Part shown: piece by piece, positions 1 to 7,943 of the stretch
Layout of the letters: each line of letters opens with the position of its first letter
How positions within the stretch are numbered: position 1 is the stretch's first letter
NCBI GenBank assembly: GCA_016222805.1
Contig: JACRQG010000007.1
Coordinates: forward strand, 310,001 to 374,000
Length of the DNA stretch: 64,000 nt
Direction of reading: 5' to 3'
From: Verrucomicrobiota bacterium
GTDB lineage: Bacteria > Verrucomicrobiota > Verrucomicrobiia > Opitutales > Opitutaceae
Program-made: the position numbers and the translations under genes
The notes under the pieces: generated by a model
Database searches by the model: none
What the model was told of the DNA's origin: nothing
The model's input: the letters and a program-made list of their open reading frames with translations, nothing else

Positions 1-486
1 CCCGACCTCGGTGGCCCAGCGCGTCCGCCGCTTCAGCGGCGTGTAGACGATCGTGTAGATCGCGATCGTGGCGGCGGCCAGGAGCGCGGCGGCGGCGTTG
101 ACCCCGGCCGCGAGCACCGCCACGCCGCCGGTGCCGAGCAGCAGGCCCGCCGTCCGCGCGGCCTCCGCGGTGAGTTCGCCGCGGGGGAGGGGGCGGTCGC
201 GGGTGCGCCGCATGCGGGCGTCGGGTGCACGCTCGAGCCACTGGTTGAGGGCGAGCGCGCCGGCGGCGGCGGCCGCGGTGCCGATCGCGAGGAACAGGAA
301 CTCCGCGGGCCGCCAGCCGGGGCGGGCGGCGCCGTAGGCCGCGAGCGCGGTCAGCGTCGAGGCGGCGGCGAGGCGCGGCTTGACGAGGGCGAACCACGCG
401 GCCGCGCGGAGGCGGGGCAGGGGAAGGGCGGGCGCCGGCGCCGCGGGGAGATGAACGAGCCCGGGGGGTGACGGTGGGGTGTCCAT
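1..486 (-). CDS. ctaB: Protoheme IX farnesyltransferase (heme O synthase), N-terminal 162 codons
   Basis: This integral membrane UbiA-family enzyme attaches farnesyl to heme b to make heme O. The frame runs from an ATG at 486-484 to base 1 without a stop, so the C-terminal half lies outside the window. A helix begins near residue 30. The prenyltransferase aspartate-rich signature follows around residues 80-100 (NQWLERAPDARMRRTRDRPL), then helices and the typical IYTIVYTPLKRRT stretch, after which family members read into the conserved GAxPG region. The gene diverges from the heme-copper cluster starting at 601 and probably supplies heme O or A to it. The shared intergenic region holds an FNR-type box. 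The family call is firm; the partner enzyme is inferred from position. Confidence 0.9.
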   Translation of the reverse strand, partial: MDTPPSPPGLVHLPAAPAPALPLPRLRAAAWFALVKPRLAAASTLTALAAYGAARPGWRPAEFLFLAIGTAAAAAGALALNQWLERAPDARMRRTRDRPLPRGELTAEAARTAGLLLGTGGVAVLAAGVNAAAALLAAATIAIYTIVYTPLKRRTRWATEVG

Positions 487-539
487 GCCGCGGTTATACG
501 CCGCCGGCGGGGCGCGCGACAGCGTTTCCCCCGGAAGCC

Positions 540-553
540 TTGACGTGGATCAA
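540..553. promoter_or_regulatory. FNR/Dnr-type box TTGAC-N4-ATCAA
   Basis: The sequence TTGACGTGGATCAA matches the TTGAT-N4-ATCAA consensus bound by FNR, Dnr and Nnr regulators at nine of ten fixed positions. It lies in the divergent region between ctaB and the gene starting at 601, with its centre 54 nt upstream of the latter. That is compatible with activator binding near -41.5 of a promoter starting around 588. A Crp/Fnr regulator without iron-sulfur cysteines is encoded at 16359-17078 and is a candidate ligand. Control by NO or low oxygen is inferred. Confidence 0.65.
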
Positions 554-600
554 GGCGGTCGCAGCGGGAAGCGGCTAGAACCTCGCGCGCCCACTTCGCC

Positions 601-2049
601 ATGCCCGCCACCGCCTTCCTCCCGTCCCCGCCTGCCGCCGTCCGCTGCCCAGCCGCGACCGGGGCGGCGGCCGCGGGCGCGGAGGTGGCCGGCCCGGCCG
701 CGCGCCGCTGGGTGGGACTGGCCGTCGGCAGCCTGGTGATCGCGGGTCTCCTGTCGCTCTTTGTAGTCATAGGTCGGATACCGGTGATCTCCCGGGCGAT
801 CGCCGATCCGCTCTTCTTCAAGCGCTGCCTGGTGGTCCATGTCGACCTCGCGCTGGTGGTGTGGTTCTACGCGTTCCTGTCGGGCCTGGTGGCGCTGGGG
901 CGCGCGCCGGGCGGCCGGCTGGCGCAGGCGGCCTTCGCCGGCGCGGTGGGCGGGGTCGGGGCCATGCTGGCGGGGGCGTTGATGCACGGGGCCGCGCCGG
1001 TGCTTGCGAACTACGTGCCGGTGATCGACCACCCCCTCTTTCTCGGCGGCCTGGCGGCGTTCTTCCTCGGCACCCTCTTCTTTCTGCTCGACGCCCTCGG
1101 GCGGCCGGCGGTGGCCGGGCCGGGGCGGCCCCCGGCCGACGCGGTCACCGGCTGGCAGGCCGCGGCCGTGGCCTATGTGCTGGCGGGCGCCACCTGGGTG
1201 GCGACCCGCGCCGCGCTCCCGGAGGGGCTGGAGACTTGGACCCGCTTCGAGTTCGCGGCGTGGGGCGCGGGCCATGTGCTGCAGGTCGCCAATGCCGCGG
1301 CGATGCTCGGGGTCTGGCTCTGGCTGCTGGAGCGCGCCGCGGGCCGGCCGGTGCTGTCGGCCCGGGCCGCCCGCGGGGTCTTCACGGTGCTGCTGGCCCC
1401 GCATTTCGCGATGCCGCTGCTGACCGCCCGCGGGGCCCTGCATCCGCTCTATCACGACGGGGCGACCCAGCTCATGCGCTGGGGCATCTTCCCGGTCGTC
1501 GCGGCGATGCTGATCCTCGGCGTGCGCCATCTCCGGCGCCCGGCCGGGCCGGCGCCCGCGGGGCTGGCCGCGCTGGCGCGGGCCGGTTTCGCCGCCAGCG
1601 CGGGCCTGACCGTCCTGGGCCTGGTCCTCGGTGCGTGTATCCGGAGTTCAACGACCCTCGTCCCGGCCCACTATCACGCCTCGCTCGGGGGGGTGACGGT
1701 GGCGTTCATGACCGCGGCCTACCTCGTGGCGGCGGCCATCCGCCCCGCGGGCGTGGGGCGACTGGCGGCGGCCGGCCGCCGTCAGCTGGTCTGGTTCGGC
1801 GCCGGCCAGTCGGTCTTCGCACTCGGGTTCGGCCTGGGTGGTCTCTACGGCTTGGGGCGGAAAGCGTATGCTGCGGAGCAGCAGGTGCGCTCCGCCGGAG
1901 AATACGCCGGGCTGGCCGTGATGGGGCTGGGCGGGCTGATCGCGACCGCCGCCGGGCTCTGGTTCCTTTTCCTGATCCTCCGCGAGATGCGCGGGTGGTG
2001 GGGGCGCGGGTCCGCGCCCGCCGCCGCGGCCCCGATCCTGTTTCCATGA
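601..2049 (+). CDS. Divergent heme-copper-oxidase subunit I-like membrane protein
   Basis: The 482-residue protein has about 12 predicted helices, as in heme-copper oxidase subunit I, and keeps part of its histidine layout: H80 in helix 2 (VHVDLALVVW), H225 in helix 6 (GHVLQ), H268 in helix 7 (APHFAM, where a canonical protein has HH) and the H357/H359 pair in helix 10 (AHYHAS). Additional histidines H281 and H285 follow helix 7. It could therefore bind hemes, while a normal CuB site looks incomplete. It is the first gene of the cluster, 60 nt downstream of the FNR-type box, and its stop overlaps the next start (ATGA). It may be a second catalytic subunit, an NO reductase of another class, or a heme-bearing accessory subunit. 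The superfamily call is fair; the function is unknown. Confidence 0.6.
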   Translation: MPATAFLPSPPAAVRCPAATGAAAAGAEVAGPAARRWVGLAVGSLVIAGLLSLFVVIGRIPVISRAIADPLFFKRCLVVHVDLALVVWFYAFLSGLVALGRAPGGRLAQAAFAGAVGGVGAMLAGALMHGAAPVLANYVPVIDHPLFLGGLAAFFLGTLFFLLDALGRPAVAGPGRPPADAVTGWQAAAVAYVLAGATWVATRAALPEGLETWTRFEFAAWGAGHVLQVANAAAMLGVWLWLLERAAGRPVLSARAARGVFTVLLAPHFAMPLLTARGALHPLYHDGATQLMRWGIFPVVAAMLILGVRHLRRPAGPAPAGLAALARAGFAASAGLTVLGLVLGACIRSSTTLVPAHYHASLGGVTVAFMTAAYLVAAAIRPAGVGRLAAAGRRQLVWFGAGQSVFALGFGLGGLYGLGRKAYAAEQQVRSAGEYAGLAVMGLGGLIATAAGLWFLFLILREMRGWWGRGSAPAAAAPILFP

Positions 2050-2195
2050 ACCACCAAACGAAAGAACCCCTGCTCAAACGGGTGCTCGACAACCCCTGGC
2101 TCCTCCTGGTCCTCGGCGTGCTGATTCCCTTCCTGTCCTACACCGCGTGGGGCTGGATCGAACTCGTCCTCGTGCAACCCGCCGCCCTGCCCTGA
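2046..2195 (+). CDS. 49-residue single-helix membrane peptide of the respiratory cluster
   Basis: A short frame starts at an ATG that overlaps the stop of the preceding gene and ends 11 nt before the CuA subunit gene. It encodes 49 residues: a charged N-terminus (MNHQTKEPLLKRVLDNP), one hydrophobic helix (WLLLVLGVLIPFLSYTAWGW) and a short hydrophobic tail. Position, overlap and spacing all indicate translation as part of the operon. Small one-helix subunits are common in heme-copper oxidases (CcoQ and subunit IV types), so a structural or assembly role is plausible. No family is recognised. Confidence 0.6.
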   Translation: MNHQTKEPLLKRVLDNPWLLLVLGVLIPFLSYTAWGWIELVLVQPAALP

Positions 2196-2206
2196 GGACC
2201 ACCGCC

Positions 2207-2731
2207 ATGAGCCTCTCGATTCCCGCCCGCGACTGGTACAAGGCCCCCGCCGGGGCCGAAAAGCTCTGGATCGGCCTTGCGCTGCTTTGGTGCTTCGTGA
2301 TGAGCCTGATGATGCCGTACTGGCATTTCCGGGGAAAACAGAACTCCCGGGGCGAGGCTTATTCCGTGCAGCCGATGGATTTCTTCCAGCGCACGGAGAA
2401 GTTTGTCGCCGCGAACAAGGTCGGCGAGCGCGGCGGCGTGCCGATCGTCGAACCCGCCCCGGGCGGCGAGGCCTACCTCGTGGCGCGGATGTGGGCCTGG
2501 TACCCGATCCTGAAACTGCGGCAGGGCGAGACCTACCGGGTGCACCTCTCATCGCTGGACCTGCAGCACGGTTTCTCGCTCCAGCCCCTGAACATGAACT
2601 TCCAGGTGCTGCCCGGCTACGACCACGTGCTGACCCTCACCCCAACCTCCAAGGGGGAGTTCACGATCGTCTGCAATGAGTTTTGCGGCATCGGGCACGA
2701 CAAGATGTTCGGAAAGATCCTCGTCGAATAA
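2207..2731 (+). CDS. Heme-copper oxidase/NO reductase subunit II with CuA site
   Basis: This 174-residue membrane-anchored cupredoxin has one helix near residues 18-40 and then a periplasmic CuA domain. All CuA ligands are present: H121 (LQHGF), C156, E158 (by its backbone), C160, H164 and M167 in the motif CNEFCGIGHDKM. It would take electrons from a soluble c-type cytochrome or cupredoxin and pass them to the heme-copper subunit encoded 21 nt downstream. Only one helix is seen, where A-family subunit II normally has two. No cytochrome c domain is fused. The assignment as a CuA subunit is secure; the donor is unknown. Confidence 0.9.
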   Translation: MSLSIPARDWYKAPAGAEKLWIGLALLWCFVMSLMMPYWHFRGKQNSRGEAYSVQPMDFFQRTEKFVAANKVGERGGVPIVEPAPGGEAYLVARMWAWYPILKLRQGETYRVHLSSLDLQHGFSLQPLNMNFQVLPGYDHVLTLTPTSKGEFTIVCNEFCGIGHDKMFGKILVE

Positions 2732-2752
2732 CCGCCTCGGGAACCTCCCACC

Positions 2753-4474
2753 ATGTCCTCCACCCTTACCGCCACCTTTCCCGCCTCCCCGGATCCCGCG
2801 GCGCGTGCGCTGACCCGCAAGTGCGACACCACGGGCCTGAACGTCTGCCTCGAGGCCGAGCGTTTCATCAAGTTCAACGCCGTCAGCGCGGTCGTCTTCC
2901 TGCTGATCGGCGGCATCGCCGCGCTGCTGCTCGCCCTCACCCGCTGGCAGGCCGTGCACCTGCTGCGGGTCGACTGGTTCTACCGCATCCTGACGCTGCA
3001 CGGCCTGAACATGCTGATCTTCTGGATCCTCTTCTTCGAGGTGGCCGTGCTCTATTTCGCCTGCACGACTCCGCTGAACGCCCGGCTCTTCTCCGCCAAG
3101 GTGGCGTGGGCCGGCTTCGCCCAGATGGTCACCGGCGCGCTGATGGTGAACTACATCATCCTGAAAGGGCAGGCGGACGTGCTCATGACCAGCTACCTGC
3201 CGCTGCTGGCGCACCCGTTGTTCTACCTCGGGATCATCCTGGTGGCGACGGGCACACTCACCGGCGTCTTCAATTTCTTCGCCACCCTGTATGTTGCCCG
3301 GCGGGATCGCACCTATGAGGGATCGGTGCCGCTGGTGACGTTTGGCGCCACCGCCGCGGCGATCATCGCCGTCGTCACGCTGCTGCACGGGGCGATTGTG
3401 ATGATCCCGACCTTCACGTTCTCGATGGGGTGGACGGCGCAGCCGGACCCGATGTGGTACCGGATGATCTGGTGGGGGCTCGGGCACCAGTCGCAGCAGG
3501 TGAACGTCTGCGCGATGGTGGCGGTCTGGTATCTCATCGCCCAGCTGGCCACCGGAGCCCGGCCGATCAACGAGACCGTCTGCCGCACGGCGTTCCTGCT
3601 CTATGTGCTCTTCATCAACATCGCGTCGGCGCACCACCTCCTGGTGGATCCGGCGGTCGGCGCCACCTGGAAGATCTGGAACACCTCCTACGCGATGTAC
3701 CTCGCGGTCCTGGCCTCGATGATCCACGGCTTCACGGTGCCGGCCTCGGTCGAGCTGGCGATGCGGGAGAAGGGGCACACCAAGGGGCTCTTTGGCTGGG
3801 TCGTGGCGCTGCCCTGGCGCAACCCGGCGTTCGCCGGGGCGGTGCTGTCGGTGCTAATCTTCGGCTTCATCGGCGGGATTACGGGCGTCACGCTGGGCAC
3901 GCAGCAGATCAACATCATCGCCCACAACACGCTCCGGATCACCGGGCACTTCCACGCCACCGTCGTGGGCGGCACGAGCCTGGCGTTCATGGCGCTGGCG
4001 TACTACGTCATTCCCCTGATCTTCCGCCGGGACTTCATCTGGCGACCGGCGGCGCGGATCCAGCCATGGCTGTTCGGCGGGGGCATCCTCCTCGTCTCGC
4101 TCGGGATGTCGTTCGCCGGTTCCATGGGGGTGCCGCGGCGGATCTACGACATCGATCAATCCGGCGCCTTTGGCGCGGCCGCCCACCTGATGCTCGGGGT
4201 GATGGGCCTGGGGGCCCTCGCCGCGGTCGCGGGCCTGCTGCTGTTTGTCCTGCTGTGCGTCGGCACGATCCTTGCAGGGGAGCGCAACGAGGGCCGGCCG
4301 ATGGCGGACTGGGGAGTGGCTTCGACCCTGGCCGGCGCCCGCGAGGGTTCGCTCGCGGACGACCATTGGGCGGTGAAGGGCACGGTGGCGCTGACCGCTG
4401 TCTTCCTCGTGTGTTTCGCCGTCTACTACTTCGCGAACTGGAAGGCCCTGGCCGACGTCTGGCCGGTGCGCTGA
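2753..4474 (+). CDS. Heme-copper subunit I with Gln-rich active site, probable nitric oxide reductase (eNOR-like)
   Basis: The 573-residue, 12-helix protein keeps all six metal-ligand histidines of the superfamily: H83 (helix 2, low-spin heme), H245, H294 and H295 (CuB or FeB site) and H399/H401 (GHFHAT, heme ligands). The helix 6 motif is GHQSQQ: position 249, equivalent to the redox tyrosine Y244 of A-type oxidases, is glutamine, and the H-P-E-V-Y motif is absent. H245 and H294 are 49 residues apart, close to the canonical spacing. Loss of the tyrosine with retention of every metal ligand argues against oxygen reduction. A CuA partner plus glutamines in the active site recalls the CuA-containing eNOR group of NO reductases. 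The neighbouring denitrification genes and FNR-type box agree. NO as substrate is inferred. Confidence 0.75.
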   Translation: MSSTLTATFPASPDPAARALTRKCDTTGLNVCLEAERFIKFNAVSAVVFLLIGGIAALLLALTRWQAVHLLRVDWFYRILTLHGLNMLIFWILFFEVAVLYFACTTPLNARLFSAKVAWAGFAQMVTGALMVNYIILKGQADVLMTSYLPLLAHPLFYLGIILVATGTLTGVFNFFATLYVARRDRTYEGSVPLVTFGATAAAIIAVVTLLHGAIVMIPTFTFSMGWTAQPDPMWYRMIWWGLGHQSQQVNVCAMVAVWYLIAQLATGARPINETVCRTAFLLYVLFINIASAHHLLVDPAVGATWKIWNTSYAMYLAVLASMIHGFTVPASVELAMREKGHTKGLFGWVVALPWRNPAFAGAVLSVLIFGFIGGITGVTLGTQQINIIAHNTLRITGHFHATVVGGTSLAFMALAYYVIPLIFRRDFIWRPAARIQPWLFGGGILLVSLGMSFAGSMGVPRRIYDIDQSGAFGAAAHLMLGVMGLGALAAVAGLLLFVLLCVGTILAGERNEGRPMADWGVASTLAGAREGSLADDHWAVKGTVALTAVFLVCFAVYYFANWKALADVWPVR

Positions 4475-4495
4475 TCGTCCGCCTTTCCTCGCGCC

Positions 4496-5476
4496 ATGGA
4501 CGTGGTTGCACCCGCGGCAGACGCACCGTTCCGGGAACCGCCGGCTCCGGCCCCCGCCGGGGACGGCCGCGTGCGGCGGTTCTTCCTCGGCGCCGGCCTG
4601 CCCTGCTTTCTCTTCGCCGCCCTCACCGTGTACGAGCTGGTGCTCGGCGTGATCCTGCTGAGCCCGCCGGAGGCGGGGTGGTGGGGGGAATTCGCGCGGG
4701 AGTTCAAGGTGCGTTGTTTCAGCTATGATCCCCGCACCGGCGGGATGGAGTGGGCGGCGGTGGGGATGATGCTGCTCGAACCGGTGTTCGTCGCGGCGGT
4801 CGCCGCGGTGCTCTGGCGGCGGTCCCTGTCGCTCGCCCGCGGGCTCGCGGCCTGGCGGGCGGCGCTGGCCGGGGCGGTCGTGGCCGCCGCGGCCGTGGGC
4901 AGCGTGGTGGCGATCGGCGTGGGGTCGGTCGTGGAGGAGGTGCCGCCCTTCCCCGGAGCGCGCATCCGCACGAGCCTGCCGGCGCCGGAGTTTTCGCTGC
5001 CGGACCAGACGGGCCGGCCCTGCACCCTTGCGGAGCTGCGCGGCCGGATCGTGCTGGTCACGGGGATCTACGCCCAATGCTCGACGTCCTGTCCGCCGCT
5101 GCTGATCGAGACTCGGCGCCTGCTCGACTCGCTGCCGGCCGCCGTGCGCGCGCGGGTGAGCGTCCTCGCCTTCTCGCTCAATCCGGAGTACGATACCCGC
5201 GAGCAGATGGCCGCGGTGGCCGCGGGGTACGGGTTCTCGCATCCGGAATTCCGATACCTCAACGGGGCGCCCGCGGAAATGCACCCCCTGCTCGACCGAT
5301 GGCAGTTTGCGCGCGTGCGCAACCCGCAGACCGGGGCGATCGATCACGCGAACCTTTTCCTCCTGCTCGATCCCGAGGGCCGCATCGCCTACCGCTTCAA
5401 CCTCAATCCGCGCCACCAGGCGTGGCTGCGGGCCGCGATCCTGGACCTCGCGGGCCCGGCGCAGGAGGCGCCATGA
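4496..5476 (+). CDS. Sco/SenC-type copper chaperone fused to an N-terminal membrane domain
   Basis: The 326-residue protein has two parts. The C-terminal half is a thioredoxin-fold Sco domain with the copper-binding pair C195/C199 (CSTSC) and the distal H284 (AIDHANLFLL), as needed to load CuA sites. The N-terminal half (about residues 25-145) holds roughly three helices around a conserved-looking loop (FKVRCFSYDPRTGGMEW) and does not resemble the single anchor of ordinary Sco proteins. It lies 21 nt after the heme-copper subunit, and its stop overlaps the next start, so it probably metallates the CuA protein encoded at 2207. A second Sco gene occurs at 13716. The Sco call is firm; the membrane domain is not recognised. 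Confidence 0.85.
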   Translation: MDVVAPAADAPFREPPAPAPAGDGRVRRFFLGAGLPCFLFAALTVYELVLGVILLSPPEAGWWGEFAREFKVRCFSYDPRTGGMEWAAVGMMLLEPVFVAAVAAVLWRRSLSLARGLAAWRAALAGAVVAAAAVGSVVAIGVGSVVEEVPPFPGARIRTSLPAPEFSLPDQTGRPCTLAELRGRIVLVTGIYAQCSTSCPPLLIETRRLLDSLPAAVRARVSVLAFSLNPEYDTREQMAAVAAGYGFSHPEFRYLNGAPAEMHPLLDRWQFARVRNPQTGAIDHANLFLLLDPEGRIAYRFNLNPRHQAWLRAAILDLAGPAQEAP

Positions 5477-7536
5477 CCGGCGGCGTCGCGGCGGGGCCCG
5501 GGCGGAGCAAGCGCGCGCCGGCGGTCCCGCTGCCGATCCGGCCCCCGGCACCGGTACGCGGCGCGGGCGCCCTGGCGCGGGGAAACCGCGTCCTCGCCTG
5601 GTTGGATGGCTGGAGCGCGCGGTGGCTGCCGGCGGAATACAACCCGCTCGCCCAGGCCGGGGCCGCCGCCAACGTGGCGCTCCTGGTTGCGGTCGCCAGC
5701 GGGGTCCTGATGCTCCTCTGGTACTCCCCGAGCGTGCAGTTCGCGTATTCCTCGCTGGCCGCGGTGCAGGGGCGCTCCCTGGGGGGCGTGATGCGTTCGC
5801 TGCACCGCTACAGTTCCGATCTCACGATGCTGCTCCTGCTCGTGCACGCCGGCAGGGTGTTTTGCGCCGGCAAGTTCGCCGAGGCCCGCTGGCTGCCGTG
5901 GGTTTCCGGGATCGCGATGCTGGCGCTGGTCTGGTTCATCGGGTGGACGGGCTTCTGGCTGGTGTGGGACCAGCCGGCCCAGCAGGTGGCGGTCGCCTCC
6001 ATGCGGCTGCTCGACGCCCTCCCGATCTTCGGCGAACCGCTCGGCCGGCTCTACGTCGCGGATCGCACCGTGCCCAGCCTGCTGTTCTTCGTCATCTTCT
6101 TTCTGCACATGCTGCTGCCGCTGGCGATCGCCCTCGGGCTGGCCGTGCACCTGGCGCGCCTCAGCCGCGGGCGGCTGCTGCCGCGGCGCGGCCTGGCGTG
6201 GGCGCTGGTCGGGGGGATGGTGCTCGCGGCCGTCGTCATCCCCGCGCCGCTCGATGCCCGGGCGGAGATGGCGGTGAAGGCCGAGACCCTCACGGTCGAT
6301 GCCTGGTACCTCTGGCCGCTCGCACTCGGCCTGCGGTTCCAGTCTGCCGGACTGTGGATCGCCCTGGCCGGCGCGGTGGGGCTGGGCGCCCTGGTGCCGT
6401 GGGTGCTGGGCCGGCGGCGCCCGACGTCGACCTATCAGGCGCTGGTCGCGCCCGAACGCTGCCACGCCTGCACGCAGTGCGCCCAGGATTGTCCGTTCGA
6501 CGCGATCCGGATGGTGGCGCGGACCGACGGCAAGCGTTTCCCCAACCAGGCGTGGGTCGATCCTGCGCGCTGTGTGGGCTGTGGCGTGTGTGGCGGTTCG
6601 TGCGACTCCGCCGGGATCGCGCTGACCTGGTTCGACACCCGGGTGGAGGAGCGCCGCATCGAAACGGCCGTGGAGGCCGCCGGCCGCGACGGCAAGCCAC
6701 CGGCGGTGGCGCTCGTGGCGGAGGATCTCGTCGGTTCGGTCCCGATCCTGGAAGGCTACGAGGTGTTTCCCGTGCCGACGGCGAGTTGGGTGCGTCCCAG
6801 CCTGGTGGAGCGCCTCTGCAGTCTGGGTGCCCGGGCCGTGCTGGTGGTGCGCGACGCCTCGGCGGAGCCGTGGGCACGCGACGGAGGGCGCTGGGTGGAA
6901 GCCCGTTTCCTCGGGCAGCGGACCCCGGTCTTGCGGGCGCCAGCGGGTGACGGGCGCTGGGCCGTGGTGGAGTTTGACCCGGCGCGGAGCGAGGTCCTCG
7001 TGGCGGCGGCGCGGGAATTGAGGCAGGGGGTGCGGCCCGGGCCGCGCGGACACCGGCCCTGGGCGAGGGCAATGGCGGTGGTGGTCCTGACTGCGGTGAT
7101 GGGAGTGGCGACCCTGGCGCCCAGCCACCTGCGGGTGAGCAACCCCGCGCCAGCCCGGCCCGAATTCGTGCTGTCGTTCAAGGCGTTTGGCGGCTGGCAG
7201 CAAATCACTCCGATCGATGCCGCCGCCGAGGCTGCGAAGCCGGTGCACATGCGCGGGCGGACCACGGAAAAACCGCACCGGTCGGATGTGGTCGTGCGCG
7301 TGACGATCGATGGCGTGACGGAAGTGCGGCGGTTTGCCGCCAAGGGCGTGTCCCGCGACGGGCCGGCCATCGGCGAGTGGCATCGGGAATGGGAGGTCGG
7401 GAACCACCGCGTCGCAGTGGAGATCGATGGCACCGGAGGAGAAGGACCGTTTCGCTGGGAGGGGACCCTGTTGGCGACGACGCGGCGACGCCAGGTCCTC
7501 ACCTTCGAACCCGCCACTGGATTCAGGGTGGAGTGA
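5473..7536 (+). CDS. Cytochrome b / 2x[4Fe-4S] ferredoxin fusion with MvhD-like region
   Basis: The ATG at 5473 overlaps the previous stop. The 687-residue protein begins with a cytochrome b domain whose two histidine pairs, H111/H125 and H212/H226, are each 14 apart as in cytochrome b6, so it should bind two b hemes. Two [4Fe-4S] motifs follow, CHACTQCAQDCP from residue 330 and CVGCGVCGGSC from residue 367. A region near 420-520 resembles the MvhD/hydrogenase delta domain (GARAVLVV, then an aspartate- and arginine-rich stretch) but lacks its cysteines. A late helix near 540 leads to an extra-membrane tail of about 130 residues. It closes the operon and probably moves electrons from the quinol pool. 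The domains are clear; partner and direction are inferred. Confidence 0.75.
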   Translation: MTGGVAAGPGRSKRAPAVPLPIRPPAPVRGAGALARGNRVLAWLDGWSARWLPAEYNPLAQAGAAANVALLVAVASGVLMLLWYSPSVQFAYSSLAAVQGRSLGGVMRSLHRYSSDLTMLLLLVHAGRVFCAGKFAEARWLPWVSGIAMLALVWFIGWTGFWLVWDQPAQQVAVASMRLLDALPIFGEPLGRLYVADRTVPSLLFFVIFFLHMLLPLAIALGLAVHLARLSRGRLLPRRGLAWALVGGMVLAAVVIPAPLDARAEMAVKAETLTVDAWYLWPLALGLRFQSAGLWIALAGAVGLGALVPWVLGRRRPTSTYQALVAPERCHACTQCAQDCPFDAIRMVARTDGKRFPNQAWVDPARCVGCGVCGGSCDSAGIALTWFDTRVEERRIETAVEAAGRDGKPPAVALVAEDLVGSVPILEGYEVFPVPTASWVRPSLVERLCSLGARAVLVVRDASAEPWARDGGRWVEARFLGQRTPVLRAPAGDGRWAVVEFDPARSEVLVAAARELRQGVRPGPRGHRPWARAMAVVVLTAVMGVATLAPSHLRVSNPAPARPEFVLSFKAFGGWQQITPIDAAAEAAKPVHMRGRTTEKPHRSDVVVRVTIDGVTEVRRFAAKGVSRDGPAIGEWHREWEVGNHRVAVEIDGTGGEGPFRWEGTLLATTRRRQVLTFEPATGFRVE

Positions 7537-7943
7537 GCGCCGTTGGTGTGCGTTTTTTGGTGTGCAGATCTTGAGGCGCGCTTAACGCGCCCACCGGGAG
7601 GTTTCAGAGGAGGAATGGCACGGAAAAAAGTGCCAATTGTGAAACGAGCGATGACATCGTGTAATAACCTGCCGCCACAGCCGGTGGGGGGTTGACGTGC
7701 CGCGGACCACAAGCCCTAGTGGTTGCCCTCGAACTTCGGCGCGGAAGCGGGGAGGTGGTTCCAGGCTCTCAGGGCACCGCGTCGCGCTCCCATCCCGATG
7801 TCTTCCAAGGCCTTCATCATCCCCAGCCACGGCGCCCACCGTGGGAGGTGGGGCGTGCCTGGGATGGCGGGGATGGCGCGCGGGGACTGAGCCGTCCGCG
7901 CTCTTTTCCGGCTCCTTCCGCACCCTCGGTTTTTGCGATTCCT
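7537..7943. other. 407-bp structured intergenic region upstream of nrdJ
   Basis: No convincing gene is seen between the fusion gene and nrdJ. Several short inverted repeats occur: ggcgcg/cgcgcc at 7575-7591, ggcac/gtgcc around an A-rich loop at 7617-7634, accac/gtggt at 7706-7723, and an imperfect GC-rich hairpin around 7821-7862. None is followed by a T-run. The long leader could hold the nrdJ promoter and a structured 5' UTR. I looked for the cobalamin riboswitch core expected in front of a B12-dependent enzyme and could not identify it, nor a clear NrdR box. Confidence 0.4.

Noticed and set aside
7575-7591. Intrinsic terminator after the cytochrome b-ferredoxin gene
   Set aside because: The stem is only 6 bp and no T-run follows.
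7681-7943. Cobalamin riboswitch before nrdJ
   Set aside because: The conserved core and the B12-box strings could not be found by eye on the plus strand; only generic hairpins are present.
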